This document shows, piece by piece, positions 43,857 through 52,390 of a stretch of DNA of 64,000 bases; the first letter of the stretch is position 1; each line of letters opens with the position of its first letter. Origin of the DNA: Celeribacter indicus (GTDB lineage: Bacteria > Pseudomonadota > Alphaproteobacteria > Rhodobacterales > Rhodobacteraceae); assembly GCF_000819565.1 (NCBI RefSeq), contig NZ_CP004393.1, positions 1,860,001 to 1,924,000 on the forward strand, read 5' to 3'. Both the position numbers and the translations under genes were made by a program. Under the pieces are notes generated by a model. The model saw only the letters and a program-made list of their open reading frames with translations. It was not told the origin of the DNA and made no database searches.

Positions 43857-44192
43857 ATGAAAAACTTCGTCCAGCCCGGCAACACCATCACCCTGACCGC
43901 GCCATATGCCGTCGCCTCCGGCGATGGCCTGCTCGTCGGTTCCATCTTCGGAGTGGCCGCAGGCACCGCCGCCCTCGGCGAGAGCGTCGAGACCGCGCTC
44001 ACCGGCATCTTCGACATCACCAAGATCGGCTCGCAGTCCTGGACGGCCGGCGCGAAGATCTACTGGGACGACACCAACAAGCGCACCACCAACGTGGCCA
44101 CCTCGAACACGCTGATCGGCGTCGCCATCGAGGCAGTCGCGGGCGGGGCCGGAGACACCATCGGTCGGGTGCGGCTCAACGGCAGCTTCTGA
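43857..44192 (+). CDS. DUF2190 family head protein
   Basis: A 111-residue beta-rich protein beginning MKNFVQPGNTITLTAP with YAVASGDGLLVGSIFGVAAG and WDDTNKRTTNV, the DUF2190 signature. These proteins follow the capsid gene in many siphophages and probably decorate or stabilise the head. It has its own ribosome site (GAGAGGA) after the hairpin and overlaps the next start by one base. Confidence 0.85.
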   Translation: MKNFVQPGNTITLTAPYAVASGDGLLVGSIFGVAAGTAALGESVETALTGIFDITKIGSQSWTAGAKIYWDDTNKRTTNVATSNTLIGVAIEAVAGGAGDTIGRVRLNGSF

Positions 44193-44503
44193 TGAGCGCT
44201 TTCGCCGCCGCCGTTGGCGCGCTATTTGCCGATCCGAACATCGGCCGGGATGCGGTCTACATCGCTGACGGCGGCGCGCCCGTTATGGTGCGCGTCGTCG
44301 CCCGGCGCGCGGATGCCGTCACCGACTTCGGCGATGCGCGTCTTTGGTCCGAGACCACGCGGATCGACCTGCGAGTCGCCGAGGTGGCGAACCCGCGCCC
44401 CGGCGACCGGATCGAGATCGAGGGCGATGCCTTCCTCATTCAGGGCGAGCCCGTCCGCGACCGCGAGCAGCTCGTCTGGACCGTCGATCTGAGGCCTGCG
44501 TGA
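44192..44503 (+). CDS. head-tail attachment protein (gpFII-like)
   Basis: A 103-residue protein with SAFAAAVGALFADPNIGRDAVYI, TRIDLRVAEVANPRPGDRIEIEGDAFLIQGEP and a terminal beta-strand, the pattern of gpFII/phage-attach proteins that form the head-tail interface. Position between the DUF2190 and tail-completion genes supports this. Starts at ATG 44192 in the TGATG overlap with DUF2190. Confidence 0.78.
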   Translation: MSAFAAAVGALFADPNIGRDAVYIADGGAPVMVRVVARRADAVTDFGDARLWSETTRIDLRVAEVANPRPGDRIEIEGDAFLIQGEPVRDREQLVWTVDLRPA

Positions 44504-45132
44504 AACTGAAGCTCGACATCGATCCCGACATTGTCGCGATGATGCAGGCCGAGGTGGCGGCGGGAGAACGTGCCGTGACCGCCGCCATGCGCGAGGCCGG
44601 GACCGGGCTGAAGGCCGCGTGGCGCTTGCAGGTCACCGGCGCAGGGCTTGGCACACGGCTCGCCAACACGATCCGCAGCCAGACGTTTCCGAAGTCTTGC
44701 GAGAGCCTCGACGCTGCCGCGCTGGTCTGGTCGCAAGCGCCGGTCATCGTCGGCGCCCACGATACCGGGCCGCTGATCCGCTCGAAGAACGGGTTCTGGC
44801 TGGCGATCCCGTTGCCTGCGGCGGGAAAGTCCCTGCGCGGCGGCCGGATCACCCCCGGCGAGTGGGAACGGCGACGCAGGTTGCGCCTGCGCTTCGTCTA
44901 TCGCCGGACGGGCCCGAGCCTGCTGGTGGCCGAAGGACGGCTGAACACCAAAGGCCAAGCGGTCGTGTCGCGATCAAAGACCGGGCGCGGCAAGGTCACC
45001 GCGCCGATCTTCCTGCTGGTGCCGCAGGTGAAGCTGCCGAAGCGGCTCGAGCTCGCGCGGGATGCAGACCGGGCGCTGGACAGCGTGCCGGGGCTGATCG
45101 TGACGAATTGGGTAGAGGGGCAGCTGACTTGA
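44500..45132 (+). CDS. DUF6441 family head-tail/tail-completion protein
   Basis: A 210-residue protein from a GTG at 44500 overlapping the previous stop. Marks include MMQAEVAAGERAVTAAMREAG, LKAAWRLQVTGAGLG and IFLLVPQVKLPKRLELARDADR, which define DUF6441 in alphaproteobacterial phages. In the gene order it takes the place of the minor tail/tail-completion protein. The N-terminus is helical, the rest beta-rich with many Arg. Its stop overlaps the start of the acetyltransferase moron. Confidence 0.75.
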   Translation: MKLKLDIDPDIVAMMQAEVAAGERAVTAAMREAGTGLKAAWRLQVTGAGLGTRLANTIRSQTFPKSCESLDAAALVWSQAPVIVGAHDTGPLIRSKNGFWLAIPLPAAGKSLRGGRITPGEWERRRRLRLRFVYRRTGPSLLVAEGRLNTKGQAVVSRSKTGRGKVTAPIFLLVPQVKLPKRLELARDADRALDSVPGLIVTNWVEGQLT

Positions 45133-45818
45133 TGGCTCTCATGCGCGAGCTTGAGATTTTGCGTTGCCCGCGCCACAACGGGCGCGTTCTTAACCCTGCG
45201 ATATCTGATGTGCAGGTCAACAAGAGTTCAATAATGGAACCCATCGTGCCTGTAAAATGCCCTGACTGCGGTTACTTGTATGTCCCGGATCATCCCGAAG
45301 ACATTGTGCGTCATGCCGAAGTTCACGAAGAAGTCACTTCACCGGATCGCCCAAATCCTGATTCAAGACTCGCTGGCTTAGTGAACCCCACAAGTGGACT
45401 GATTATCTTTCAGAGATCTGACCAAAACTTTCTCCACGAAAAACTCTACGGCATCGCACGCCGCTTCAAACGTGAGATGGGATACGATCAAGCTGACTGG
45501 GCTCCATTGGGGTATCAAGTTCCCGCCGGTGCAATTGGTGCGATATTCTCAGATGATGAAGGCCGTGCATTGGGTGGCGCAGGGATCTATACAGAAACTC
45601 CCTACCGGGACGTATCTCATATGATCGGTTGGATTTGGATCGCACCCGACTTTCGCCGTAAGGGTGTTCTTGCCCGCGCTTTACCCGACCTCGCGATGCG
45701 CTTTCCGGGGGCACTCCTTCAGTTTCCTTACAGTGAGGCAATGGAGCGCTTCGCGGCCGCCTCTCCTTTCATCAGCCATAACGGTGGCCCGCTCTATTTG
45801 ACGGCGCCGAATTCGTAG
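45132..45818 (+). CDS. ESCO/Eco1-like zinc-finger GNAT acetyltransferase (moron)
   Basis: A 228-residue protein unlike its neighbours. Residues 43-65 form a C2H2 finger with the Eco1/ESCO spacing (C43, C46 in CPDCGYLYVP, then H61 and H65), and the C-terminal half is a GNAT-like domain: GWIWIAPDFRRKGVLARAL (about 165-183, acetyl-CoA binding) and FISHNGGPLYL. Eco1/ESCO proteins acetylate cohesin in eukaryotes; phage versions are of unknown role. An N-terminal CPRH...(about 12-15) adds possible zinc ligands. GC content is visibly lower than in the head and tail genes, a sign of separate origin. It may modify a host or phage DNA-binding protein. Confidence 0.72.
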   Translation: MALMRELEILRCPRHNGRVLNPAISDVQVNKSSIMEPIVPVKCPDCGYLYVPDHPEDIVRHAEVHEEVTSPDRPNPDSRLAGLVNPTSGLIIFQRSDQNFLHEKLYGIARRFKREMGYDQADWAPLGYQVPAGAIGAIFSDDEGRALGGAGIYTETPYRDVSHMIGWIWIAPDFRRKGVLARALPDLAMRFPGALLQFPYSEAMERFAAASPFISHNGGPLYLTAPNS

Positions 45819-45895
45819 GCGGCTGAACGGCACCGCAATGCAAATCCGGCGCATGACTGTCAGAATTTGAAACGAATCCCTCATCCGGTTGGAAG

Positions 45896-46315
45896 ATGCC
45901 CACCCAACGCGAAACCATCCTCACCGCGCTGCACGCGCGGCTCTCAACGCTGCCCGCGACCGCCCTGCGCGGTGAGGTGTTGCCCGAGCGCGTCCCAGCC
46001 AATGGCCTGCTGATCCTGCGCGACGGCGAGCCGGGCGAGCCCGAGGTGACGCTCTCGCCGCTCGCCTACCACTACCAGCACCGGGTCGAGATCGAGGCGG
46101 TCGTGCAGGGCGCCGCCCGTGACGCCGCCTTCGACACGTTGACCGCCAGCATCGGCGCGGCGCTCGCCGCCGACCGGACGCTGGGCGGGCTCTGCGACTG
46201 GGTCGAGGCGGAAGCGCCGAGGCCGGTCGATCTGCCGGTCGAGGGAGCGGCCAGCCTGAAGGCCGCCGTGATCCCGGTGGTGCTGCACTATTCCACGGCC
46301 GACCCGCTGGCCTGA
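45896..46315 (+). CDS. minor tail / tail terminator-like protein
   Basis: A 139-residue protein beginning MPTQRETILTALHARLSTL with LPERVPANGLLILRDG, YHYQHRVEIEAVVQG and a C-terminal VVLHYSTADPLA. It belongs to the gpU/DUF3168-type slot of the gene order and is often mislabelled acyl-CoA transferase. It probably caps the tail tube. The 77-bp gap before it holds the end of the moron insertion. Confidence 0.75.
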   Translation: MPTQRETILTALHARLSTLPATALRGEVLPERVPANGLLILRDGEPGEPEVTLSPLAYHYQHRVEIEAVVQGAARDAAFDTLTASIGAALAADRTLGGLCDWVEAEAPRPVDLPVEGAASLKAAVIPVVLHYSTADPLA

Positions 46316-46339
46316 CCCAAACGACAACAGGAGATCACC

Positions 46340-47278
46340 ATGGCACGAGCCCAGGGGGCGCGGGCGCAGATGGCGCTTGCGTTCGAGACGACCTATGGCA
46401 CGCCGCCCGTGGGCGGCTTCACGAAGATGCCCTTTGCCAGCACCACGCTCGGGGCGGAGCAGCCGCTGCTGAACTCGGAGCTGTTGGGCTACGGCCGCGA
46501 TCCGCTGGCGCCGATCAAGGATGCGGTGACGGCCGACGGCGACGTCGTCGTGCCGCTCGACGCGGAGGCCTTCGGTTTCTGGCTGAAGGCGGCCTTCGGT
46601 GCGCCGACCACGACCGGCACTGGTCCGTGGACGCACGAGTTCCAGTCCGGGGCCTGGACGCTGCCGAGCCTCTCCATCGAGACCGGCATGCCCGAGGTGC
46701 CGCGCTACGCCATGTATTCCGGCTGCGTCCTCGACCAGATCACCTGGCAGATGCAGCGGTCTGGCCTGCTGACCGCGACCGCCCGGCTGGTGGCGCAGGG
46801 TGAGACGGTGGGCACAACGACCAGCGCCGGGACACCCGCCGCGTTGGAACTGAAGCGCTTCGGCCATTTCAACGGGTCGATCACGCGGAACGGCTCGGCG
46901 CTCGGCAATGTGGTCTCTGCCGACATCACCTATGCCAACAACCTCGACCGCATCGAGACGATCCGTTCGGACGGCCGCATCGATGGCGCGGACCCGTCCA
47001 TCGCGGCGCTGACGGGCTCCATCGAGGTCCGTTTCGCCGACAGCACGTTGGTGACGCAGGCGATCAATGGCGATCCCTGCGAGCTCGAGTTCGCCTACGT
47101 CCTGCCGTCGGGCGAGAGCTTCACCTTCACCGTGCACGCCGTCTACCTGCCACGCCCGCGCATCGAGATTTCCGGGCCGCAAGGGGTGCAGGCCACCTTC
47201 GACTGGCAGGCCGCCCGCGACAGCGTGCTCGGCCGGATGTGCACTGCCACCCTTGTGAACGATGTGGAGACTTATTGA
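46340..47278 (+). CDS. phage tail tube protein
   Basis: A 312-residue beta-rich protein: an N-terminus of ALAFETTYGTPPVGGFTKMPF type, LDAEAFGFWLKAAFGAP, and a C-terminal immunoglobulin-like part ending VNDVETY. This is the phage tail tube (TTP) family used in Rhodobacterales siphophages; the tube carries DNA through the tail. It has CAGGAGAT upstream, and its TGA overlaps the chaperone start. Confidence 0.85.
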   Translation: MARAQGARAQMALAFETTYGTPPVGGFTKMPFASTTLGAEQPLLNSELLGYGRDPLAPIKDAVTADGDVVVPLDAEAFGFWLKAAFGAPTTTGTGPWTHEFQSGAWTLPSLSIETGMPEVPRYAMYSGCVLDQITWQMQRSGLLTATARLVAQGETVGTTTSAGTPAALELKRFGHFNGSITRNGSALGNVVSADITYANNLDRIETIRSDGRIDGADPSIAALTGSIEVRFADSTLVTQAINGDPCELEFAYVLPSGESFTFTVHAVYLPRPRIEISGPQGVQATFDWQAARDSVLGRMCTATLVNDVETY

Positions 47279-47943
47279 TGCTGACGCTCGACCTGACGAA
47301 TGCGCCGCGCTGGCACGACCTCGCCACCGGCGTCCGGGTGCAGCTGCGCCCGCTGACCACCGCGCTGATGGTGGCGACCCGCAGCGATCCCGCCGTGGAA
47401 GCCGTGCCGGAGGACGCCTCCGATGAGGAACGCGCCGTCGCCTTCGCCAAGGCGCTGGCGCGGCGGGCGGTGCTCGCCTGGGAGGGCATCGGCGATGCGG
47501 ACGGCAATCCCATCGAGACGAGCCCCGAGGCCATCGACGCACTGCTCGATGTCTGGCCGATTTTCGAGGCCTTCCAGCTGACCTACGTCTCCAAAGGCCT
47601 GTTGCTGGAGCAGGAAAAAAAACGCCTCCGCGCTCTCGCCGAGTGGTCCTTCGGCGGGGGCGACCGATACTGCGACGCCTGCGCGCAAGCCTGCCCGGAC
47701 TGCCCGGCGCGGCTGAACCGTCCAGAAACTCCGGAGGGCTGGCAGGTCTGGGATCTGGTCGGCCGCCTCGGCGGCCAGCTGCGGGCGCTGCCGGGAGCGG
47801 TGATCGGCTGGGACATGTCGGCGGCGCTGGCGCTCGGTGACGCGCTCGGCGTGCCGCCGCTCGCCATGGCCGAACTGCTGCCCGTCATCGAAGCGGTGAT
47901 GGTCGCGAAACTCAACGAACAGATGGAACGTCCCGATGGCTGA
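47278..47943 (+). CDS. tail assembly chaperone
   Basis: A 221-residue protein starting at ATG 47278 (MLTLDLTNAPRW). It sits between tail tube and tape measure, the position of chaperones that cover the tape measure during tail assembly. It contains a Cys-rich patch CDACAQACPDCPA (zinc binding) and an A8 run (about 47620-47627) at LEQEKKRL, a slippery-type sequence. The -1 frame after it is short. No domain was otherwise recognised. It overlaps the tape measure by 8 bases. Confidence 0.72.
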   Translation: MLTLDLTNAPRWHDLATGVRVQLRPLTTALMVATRSDPAVEAVPEDASDEERAVAFAKALARRAVLAWEGIGDADGNPIETSPEAIDALLDVWPIFEAFQLTYVSKGLLLEQEKKRLRALAEWSFGGGDRYCDACAQACPDCPARLNRPETPEGWQVWDLVGRLGGQLRALPGAVIGWDMSAALALGDALGVPPLAMAELLPVIEAVMVAKLNEQMERPDG

Positions 47944-50371
47944 AAAGCGTGTGTCCGTCCGCCTCGCGGCGGTCGGCGGACGACAGGTGCGCGCCGAGCT
48001 GGAAGGTGTCGGCGAGGCCGGATCGCGCGGCTTCGGACGGCTCAGCCGGGAGATGGACGCGGCGAACGCTCGGCTAGCGGCCTTCTCGCGCCGGGTGCGT
48101 GTGGCCGCCGCCGCCGCTGTGGCGGCGGCCGTCGCCGCGGGGGTGGCGATGATCCGCTCTGGCCTCCAGACGGTCGATGCGCAGGCGAAGTTGGCGCAGT
48201 CCCTCGGCACCACCGTCGCCTCGATCCAGACGCTGGAGCGCGCGGGCGAACTGGCGGGCGTATCCATGTCCGGCATCGAACAGGCCACAAAAGACCTGAC
48301 GCGCCGCCTCAGCCAGGCGGCGGCCGGGACAGGACCGGCAGCCGACGCGCTCGACCGGCTGGGCCTTTCGGCCAACGACCTGATCGCGCTGCCGCTGGAC
48401 CAGCGCGTCGGCGCGATCAACGCCGCCATCGAGAACTTCGTGCCTGTCGCCGAACGCGCGGCTGTCGCAGGGCAGCTCTTCGGCGAGGAAGGCTCCATCG
48501 CCATGTCGCGGATCGACACCGCGACGCTGCGCCAGGCGACCGAGGACGTACTTGCCTTCGGTGTCGTCGTCTCCGAACAGGATGCCGACCAGATCGAGCG
48601 GACGAACGACGCGGTCTCGCGCCTCGGGCTGATCTGGCGCGGTTTGTCGAACCAGCTCGCCGTCGCTGCGGCCCCCGCGCTGGAAGCGGTTGCCAATGCC
48701 ATGGCGGCCATCGCCAGCCGCACCGGGCCGCTCGGCATCGCCATTCGCGGCCTTTTCGACAATATCGGCCGCCTGACCACCTATGCCGTGACCTTCACGA
48801 CCTTCCTCGCGGGCCGCTGGGTCGCCGGACTGGCCGCTGCGGCGCTGTCGGTGCGTGGGTTCGCCACCGCGCTCGTCGTCCTGCGCGGGGCTCTGATCCG
48901 CACAGGCATCGGTGCGCTGATCGTCGGCGTCGGCGAACTCATATATCAGCTGTCCCAATTCGTGGCCCGCGTGGGCGGGGTCGGCGAAGCCTTCCGGCTG
49001 CTCTCCGACCTGGCCTCCGAGGTCTGGTCGCGCATCGGGCTCGCGCTCGACGCCGCGCTGGCCCGCATGGCCGCCGGATGGGAGGGGCTGAAGGTCGCCG
49101 CGCTCTCGGCTCTTGACGGCACCGTCGCGGGCGTCGTGGGTTTTGGGGACCGCACTGTCGCGATCTTCCAGGGGGCCTATGATGGCGCGGTGGCGATCTG
49201 GGGCGGCCTGCCGGGCGCCATCGGCGATTTCGCCTACCAGGCCGCAAACGGGCTGATCGGCGGGGTCGAGGCGATGCTGAACGGCGTGGTCACCCGCATC
49301 AACAGCTTCATCGAGACCCTGAACGCCGCGCTGGCCCTGCTGCCCGAATGGGCGACCGGCGAAGGCGGCGTGCGGATCGGCACGCTCGACGCGGTGGACC
49401 TGAGCCGGATCGACAACCCGTTCGAGGGGGCCGCGACGGCGGCCGGCACCGCGGCGGCCGATGCGTTCTCGGCGGCGCTTTCTCGGACCTACATCACTCC
49501 GCCCGATCTCGGTCTCGGCGCGATGGCGGAAGACGCGCGTTCCCGCGCCGATGCCTATCGCGAGGCCGCGGGCATGCTGACCGATGCCGCGACCCGGCCG
49601 CTTGCTGCCTGGCAGGCGCTGAAGGATGCCGTGACCGGGTCCGGCACGGAGGCCGAGACCGCGCTGACGGACGCCGCGACCTCCGCCGATGCGCTGGCGG
49701 CCGGGCTCGACGACACTGCAGCCGCTGCCAATGGCGCCGGAGGTGCTGCCCGCAATGCCGGAACCGCCGCTGGCGAAGGGGCCGAGCGTGCCCTGACCGG
49801 CTGGCAGGCCGTGACGGCAGCGCTCTCGGACTATGCCAGCCGGGCGCGGGAGATCGGCGGAGATATCGGCCAGAGCCTCGTCAGCGCGTTTCAGTCGGCC
49901 GAGGACGCGGTCGGGGAGTTCGTGAAGACCGGCAAGCTGAACTTCCGCGATCTGGTGACTTCGCTCATCGCCGATCTGGCGAAACTGGCGGCGCGGCGGT
50001 TCATTCTCGGTCCCATCGCCAACGCGCTCTCGGGCGCGCTCGGTGGCGCGGGCGGGATCTTCGCCAACATTCTGCACGCGGGCGGCATGGTCGGCTCGTC
50101 CGGCCCCTCGCGCATGGTCCCAGCCATGGCATTCGCCGCCGCGCCCCGGATGCATTCTGGCGGCGCGGTGGGGCTTCGGCACGACGAGGTTCCGGCAATC
50201 CTGCAGCGCGGCGAACGGGTGCTCTCGCGCCGCGAAGCGCAGAGCTACGGCGCTGGCGGCGGGATCAACGTCACGATCATGGCGCGGGACGCCGAGAGTT
50301 TCCGACAATCCCGCACGCAGGTCGCGGCGGATATCGCCCGGGCGGTTTCGCTCGGGCGGAGGGGCATGTGA
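47936..50371 (+). CDS. tail tape measure protein
   Basis: An 811-residue protein that sets tail length and assists DNA entry. Typical features: an N-terminal coiled-coil (about 20-60), Ala/Gly-rich hydrophobic segments that may enter membranes (about 45-65, and about 255-305), a Ala/Thr-rich low-complexity stretch (about 515-600), and a C-terminal conserved FANILHAGGMVGSSGPSRMVPAM with HSGGAVGLRHDEVPAILQRGERVLS, as in lambda-type tail proteins. The length predicts a tail of roughly 120 nm if the usual 1.5 Å per residue applies. It overlaps the chaperone by 8 bases. Confidence 0.9.
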   Translation: MAEKRVSVRLAAVGGRQVRAELEGVGEAGSRGFGRLSREMDAANARLAAFSRRVRVAAAAAVAAAVAAGVAMIRSGLQTVDAQAKLAQSLGTTVASIQTLERAGELAGVSMSGIEQATKDLTRRLSQAAAGTGPAADALDRLGLSANDLIALPLDQRVGAINAAIENFVPVAERAAVAGQLFGEEGSIAMSRIDTATLRQATEDVLAFGVVVSEQDADQIERTNDAVSRLGLIWRGLSNQLAVAAAPALEAVANAMAAIASRTGPLGIAIRGLFDNIGRLTTYAVTFTTFLAGRWVAGLAAAALSVRGFATALVVLRGALIRTGIGALIVGVGELIYQLSQFVARVGGVGEAFRLLSDLASEVWSRIGLALDAALARMAAGWEGLKVAALSALDGTVAGVVGFGDRTVAIFQGAYDGAVAIWGGLPGAIGDFAYQAANGLIGGVEAMLNGVVTRINSFIETLNAALALLPEWATGEGGVRIGTLDAVDLSRIDNPFEGAATAAGTAAADAFSAALSRTYITPPDLGLGAMAEDARSRADAYREAAGMLTDAATRPLAAWQALKDAVTGSGTEAETALTDAATSADALAAGLDDTAAAANGAGGAARNAGTAAGEGAERALTGWQAVTAALSDYASRAREIGGDIGQSLVSAFQSAEDAVGEFVKTGKLNFRDLVTSLIADLAKLAARRFILGPIANALSGALGGAGGIFANILHAGGMVGSSGPSRMVPAMAFAAAPRMHSGGAVGLRHDEVPAILQRGERVLSRREAQSYGAGGGINVTIMARDAESFRQSRTQVAADIARAVSLGRRGM

Positions 50372-50997
50372 TGGCGTTCCATGAGGTCCGGTTCCCGGAC
50401 AACATCAGCCGCGGCGCGCGCGGCGGGCCGGAACGGCGCACCCAGATCGTCGAGCTCGCCTCGGGCGACGAGGAGCGCAACGCCAGTTGGGCCAATTCGC
50501 GCCGCCGCTACGATGTGGCCTTCGGCATCCGCCGGGCCGACGATCTGGCGGCGGTGGTCGCCTTCTTCGAGGCGCGGAACGGCCGGCTCCATGGCTTCCG
50601 GTTCAAGGACTGGGGCGATTACAAGTCTTGCCCGCCTTCGGGAGCACCGACCCCGACAGACCAGGTGATCGGCACCGGCGACGGCACGACGACCGCCTTC
50701 CAGCTGGTGAAGCGCTACGCCTCGGGCAGCCAGACGTGGATGCGGACCATCGCCAAGCCGGTCGCGGGCTCGGTCACCATCGCCCTGAATGGCGCGCCGC
50801 AAGGGTCCGGCTGGTCCGTCGATACCACGACCGGCGTCATCAACTTCACCACCGCGCCGGGTGCTGGCGTCACGATCACCGCTGGCTTCGAATTCGACGT
50901 CCCGGTCCGCTTCGACACTGACGCTCTCGACGTGACGCTCGACCTCGAACGGCTGGGCTCGATCACCTCCATCCCGCTCTTGGAGATCCGACGATGA
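50371..50997 (+). CDS. distal tail protein, DUF2460 (TIGR02217)
   Basis: A 208-residue protein: MAFHEVRFPDNISRGARGGPERRTQIV, RRYDVAFGIRRADDLAAVVAFFEARNGRLHGFRFKDW (shortened to ADDLAAVVAFFEARNGRL, HGFRFKDWGDY) and a C-terminal FDTDALDVTLDL. This is the DUF2460 family, homologous to the distal tail proteins of the Rhodobacter gene transfer agent. ATG 50371 overlaps the tape measure stop. Confidence 0.9.
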   Translation: MAFHEVRFPDNISRGARGGPERRTQIVELASGDEERNASWANSRRRYDVAFGIRRADDLAAVVAFFEARNGRLHGFRFKDWGDYKSCPPSGAPTPTDQVIGTGDGTTTAFQLVKRYASGSQTWMRTIAKPVAGSVTIALNGAPQGSGWSVDTTTGVINFTTAPGAGVTITAGFEFDVPVRFDTDALDVTLDLERLGSITSIPLLEIRR

Positions 50998-51344
50998 ATG
51001 ACGAAACCGGATTTCTGGCGGCGGCGCTGAAGGAACTGCTCGCCTCCACGGCGGTGATCCTCGCCGCCTGGGGCGCGCTCGGGGGGGCGACCAATGCGCT
51101 GACGACGAAGATGCGGCTGCGCGATGCGCTGCGCCACATCCTGCTTGGCGGTCTGATCGCGGCCGGGATGGGCAGCCTCTCCATGGCCGTCATCACGTCT
51201 TGGCTCAGCCTGCCGCCCGAGGCGATCCCGGCCGGGGGCGCGGCGGGTTCGGCCGCCTATCTGGTCGGCGTCTTCGGCCCCGCCTTCATCGAGGTGCTGC
51301 TCGCCCGCCTGCGCCACGCCGGGAAAGGCGACGGCGATGCATGA
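50994..51344 (+). CDS. holin-like membrane protein
   Basis: A 116-residue protein with three hydrophobic segments: LASTAVILAAWGALGGATN, IAAGMGSLSMAVITSWL and AGSAAYLVGVFGPAFIEVLLA, a positive-inside loop (TKMRLRDALRH) and a short tail. It precedes the lysozyme, so a holin role (permeabilising the membrane at lysis) is likely. Its overlap with DUF2460 is 4 bases and with the next small ORF 8 bases. Confidence 0.68.
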   Translation: MNDETGFLAAALKELLASTAVILAAWGALGGATNALTTKMRLRDALRHILLGGLIAAGMGSLSMAVITSWLSLPPEAIPAGGAAGSAAYLVGVFGPAFIEVLLARLRHAGKGDGDA

Positions 51345-51468
51345 CCTTCTCCGCCTCGCGCGTTCCCTGCGCTGCGATCCGACCGATCCTGGCCAGGCCT
51401 TCCGCCACCGGCTGGGCGTCGGCATCGCCATCGCCGCGCTGATCCTGATCCTCTCGCTTCTGGGGTGA
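51337..51468 (+). CDS. 43-residue membrane ORF in the lysis cassette
   Basis: A short frame with ATG 51337 inside the holin stop region (MHDLLRLARSLRCDPTDPG at the start) and a single transmembrane helix at residues about 27-43 (VGIAIAALILILSLLG), ending just before the lysozyme. The N-terminus is basic. Size and position fit an antiholin, a second holin or a spanin-like piece. The tight overlap with the holin and 5-base gap to the lysozyme ATG support reality. Confidence 0.62.
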   Translation: MHDLLRLARSLRCDPTDPGQAFRHRLGVGIAIAALILILSLLG

Positions 51469-51473
51469 TTTCC

Positions 51474-52154
51474 ATGCAGATGACTGCCAAGAAAATGTCT
51501 GATCGCGGCCTATTGGCCCTCGTCCGGCACGAAGGCATCGTGCCCGGACCCTACCGTGATGTGAAACAGGTCTGGACCTTCGGCATCGGCCACACGGCTG
51601 CCGCCGGGGCACCCGATCCCGACACCATGCCGCGCGGCATGCCCGCCGATCTGGACGCCGGGATCCGAGAAGCGTTCCGGGTCTTCCGAGCCGATCTTGC
51701 GCGCTACGAGGCCGCCGTCCTGCGCGCCGTGAAGGTGCCGCTCGAGCCGCACGAATTCGATGCGCTGGTCTCGTTTCACTACAACACCGGCGGCATCTCC
51801 AAGGCGGCGCTCACCCGGCACCTGAACACGGGCGACCGGGCCGCAGCCGCGGCAGCCTTCATGGGCTGGCTCAAACCCGCCGCGATCCGCCCGCGCCGTG
51901 AGGCCGAGCGCGCTCTCTTCGTCAAGGGCCGCTATCCCGCCGGCACCATTCCCGTCTGGTCGGTGGATCGCAACGGCCAGGTCGATTTCTCGCGACCGAT
52001 CCGGCGTCTGACCGAGAACGAGGCGCTGGCGCTGCTGCATCCCGCAAGCGTGCCGATACCGAGACCATCCGTGCCTGCCGCCACACCTGAACCGGCAATC
52101 AGCTGGGCCGCACGGCTGGCCGCCTTCTTTTCCACCCTGATCCGGAGGGCCTGA
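51474..52154 (+). CDS. GH24 lysozyme (phage endolysin)
   Basis: A 226-residue muramidase that breaks peptidoglycan at lysis. The T4-lysozyme triad is in place: E20 (HEG), D29 (YRDV) and T35 (WTFGIG), with FDALVSFHYNTGG and RREAERALFVKG downstream. A Pro-rich linker and a C-terminal hydrophobic helix (ISWAARLAAFFSTLI, about 205-220) follow, which could anchor it to the membrane. No signal peptide is seen. ATG 51474 is preferred over the GTG at 51465. Confidence 0.92.
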   Translation: MQMTAKKMSDRGLLALVRHEGIVPGPYRDVKQVWTFGIGHTAAAGAPDPDTMPRGMPADLDAGIREAFRVFRADLARYEAAVLRAVKVPLEPHEFDALVSFHYNTGGISKAALTRHLNTGDRAAAAAAFMGWLKPAAIRPRREAERALFVKGRYPAGTIPVWSVDRNGQVDFSRPIRRLTENEALALLHPASVPIPRPSVPAATPEPAISWAARLAAFFSTLIRRA

Positions 52155-52159
52155 TCCCT

Positions 52160-52390
52160 ATGCGCTACATCCGACTGACCTCGCTCACCTGGTGGGCGGG
52201 GTGCTTCGCCATGCTCACCGGCATTGCCTCGCTCGCACTGCCCGCCACCGGGCCGCTCGGGGAACTCTCACGCTTCGTCGCGCTGCTCGCAGGTTCAGGC
52301 GACACCTCGCCCGCTGGGCTGATGTTCCTCGGGCTGGGCCTGATCGGCCTGCGTGACCGGATCGAGCGCGGGTTCCGCGGCAACAAGTGA
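52160..52390 (+). CDS. small membrane protein of the lysis region
   Basis: A 76-residue protein with two hydrophobic segments (WWAGCFAMLTGIASLALPAT and SPAGLMFLGLGLIGLRD) and a basic C-terminus (RIERGFRGNK). It lies 5 bases after the lysozyme. Possible roles are a second holin, pinholin or antiholin. No motif beyond the membrane pattern is seen. Confidence 0.65.
   Translation: MRYIRLTSLTWWAGCFAMLTGIASLALPATGPLGELSRFVALLAGSGDTSPAGLMFLGLGLIGLRDRIERGFRGNK

Noticed and set aside
41672..44023. 783-codon minus-strand frame opposite the capsid gene
   Set aside because: It results from GC-rich codon bias; the plus strand has protease and capsid motifs.
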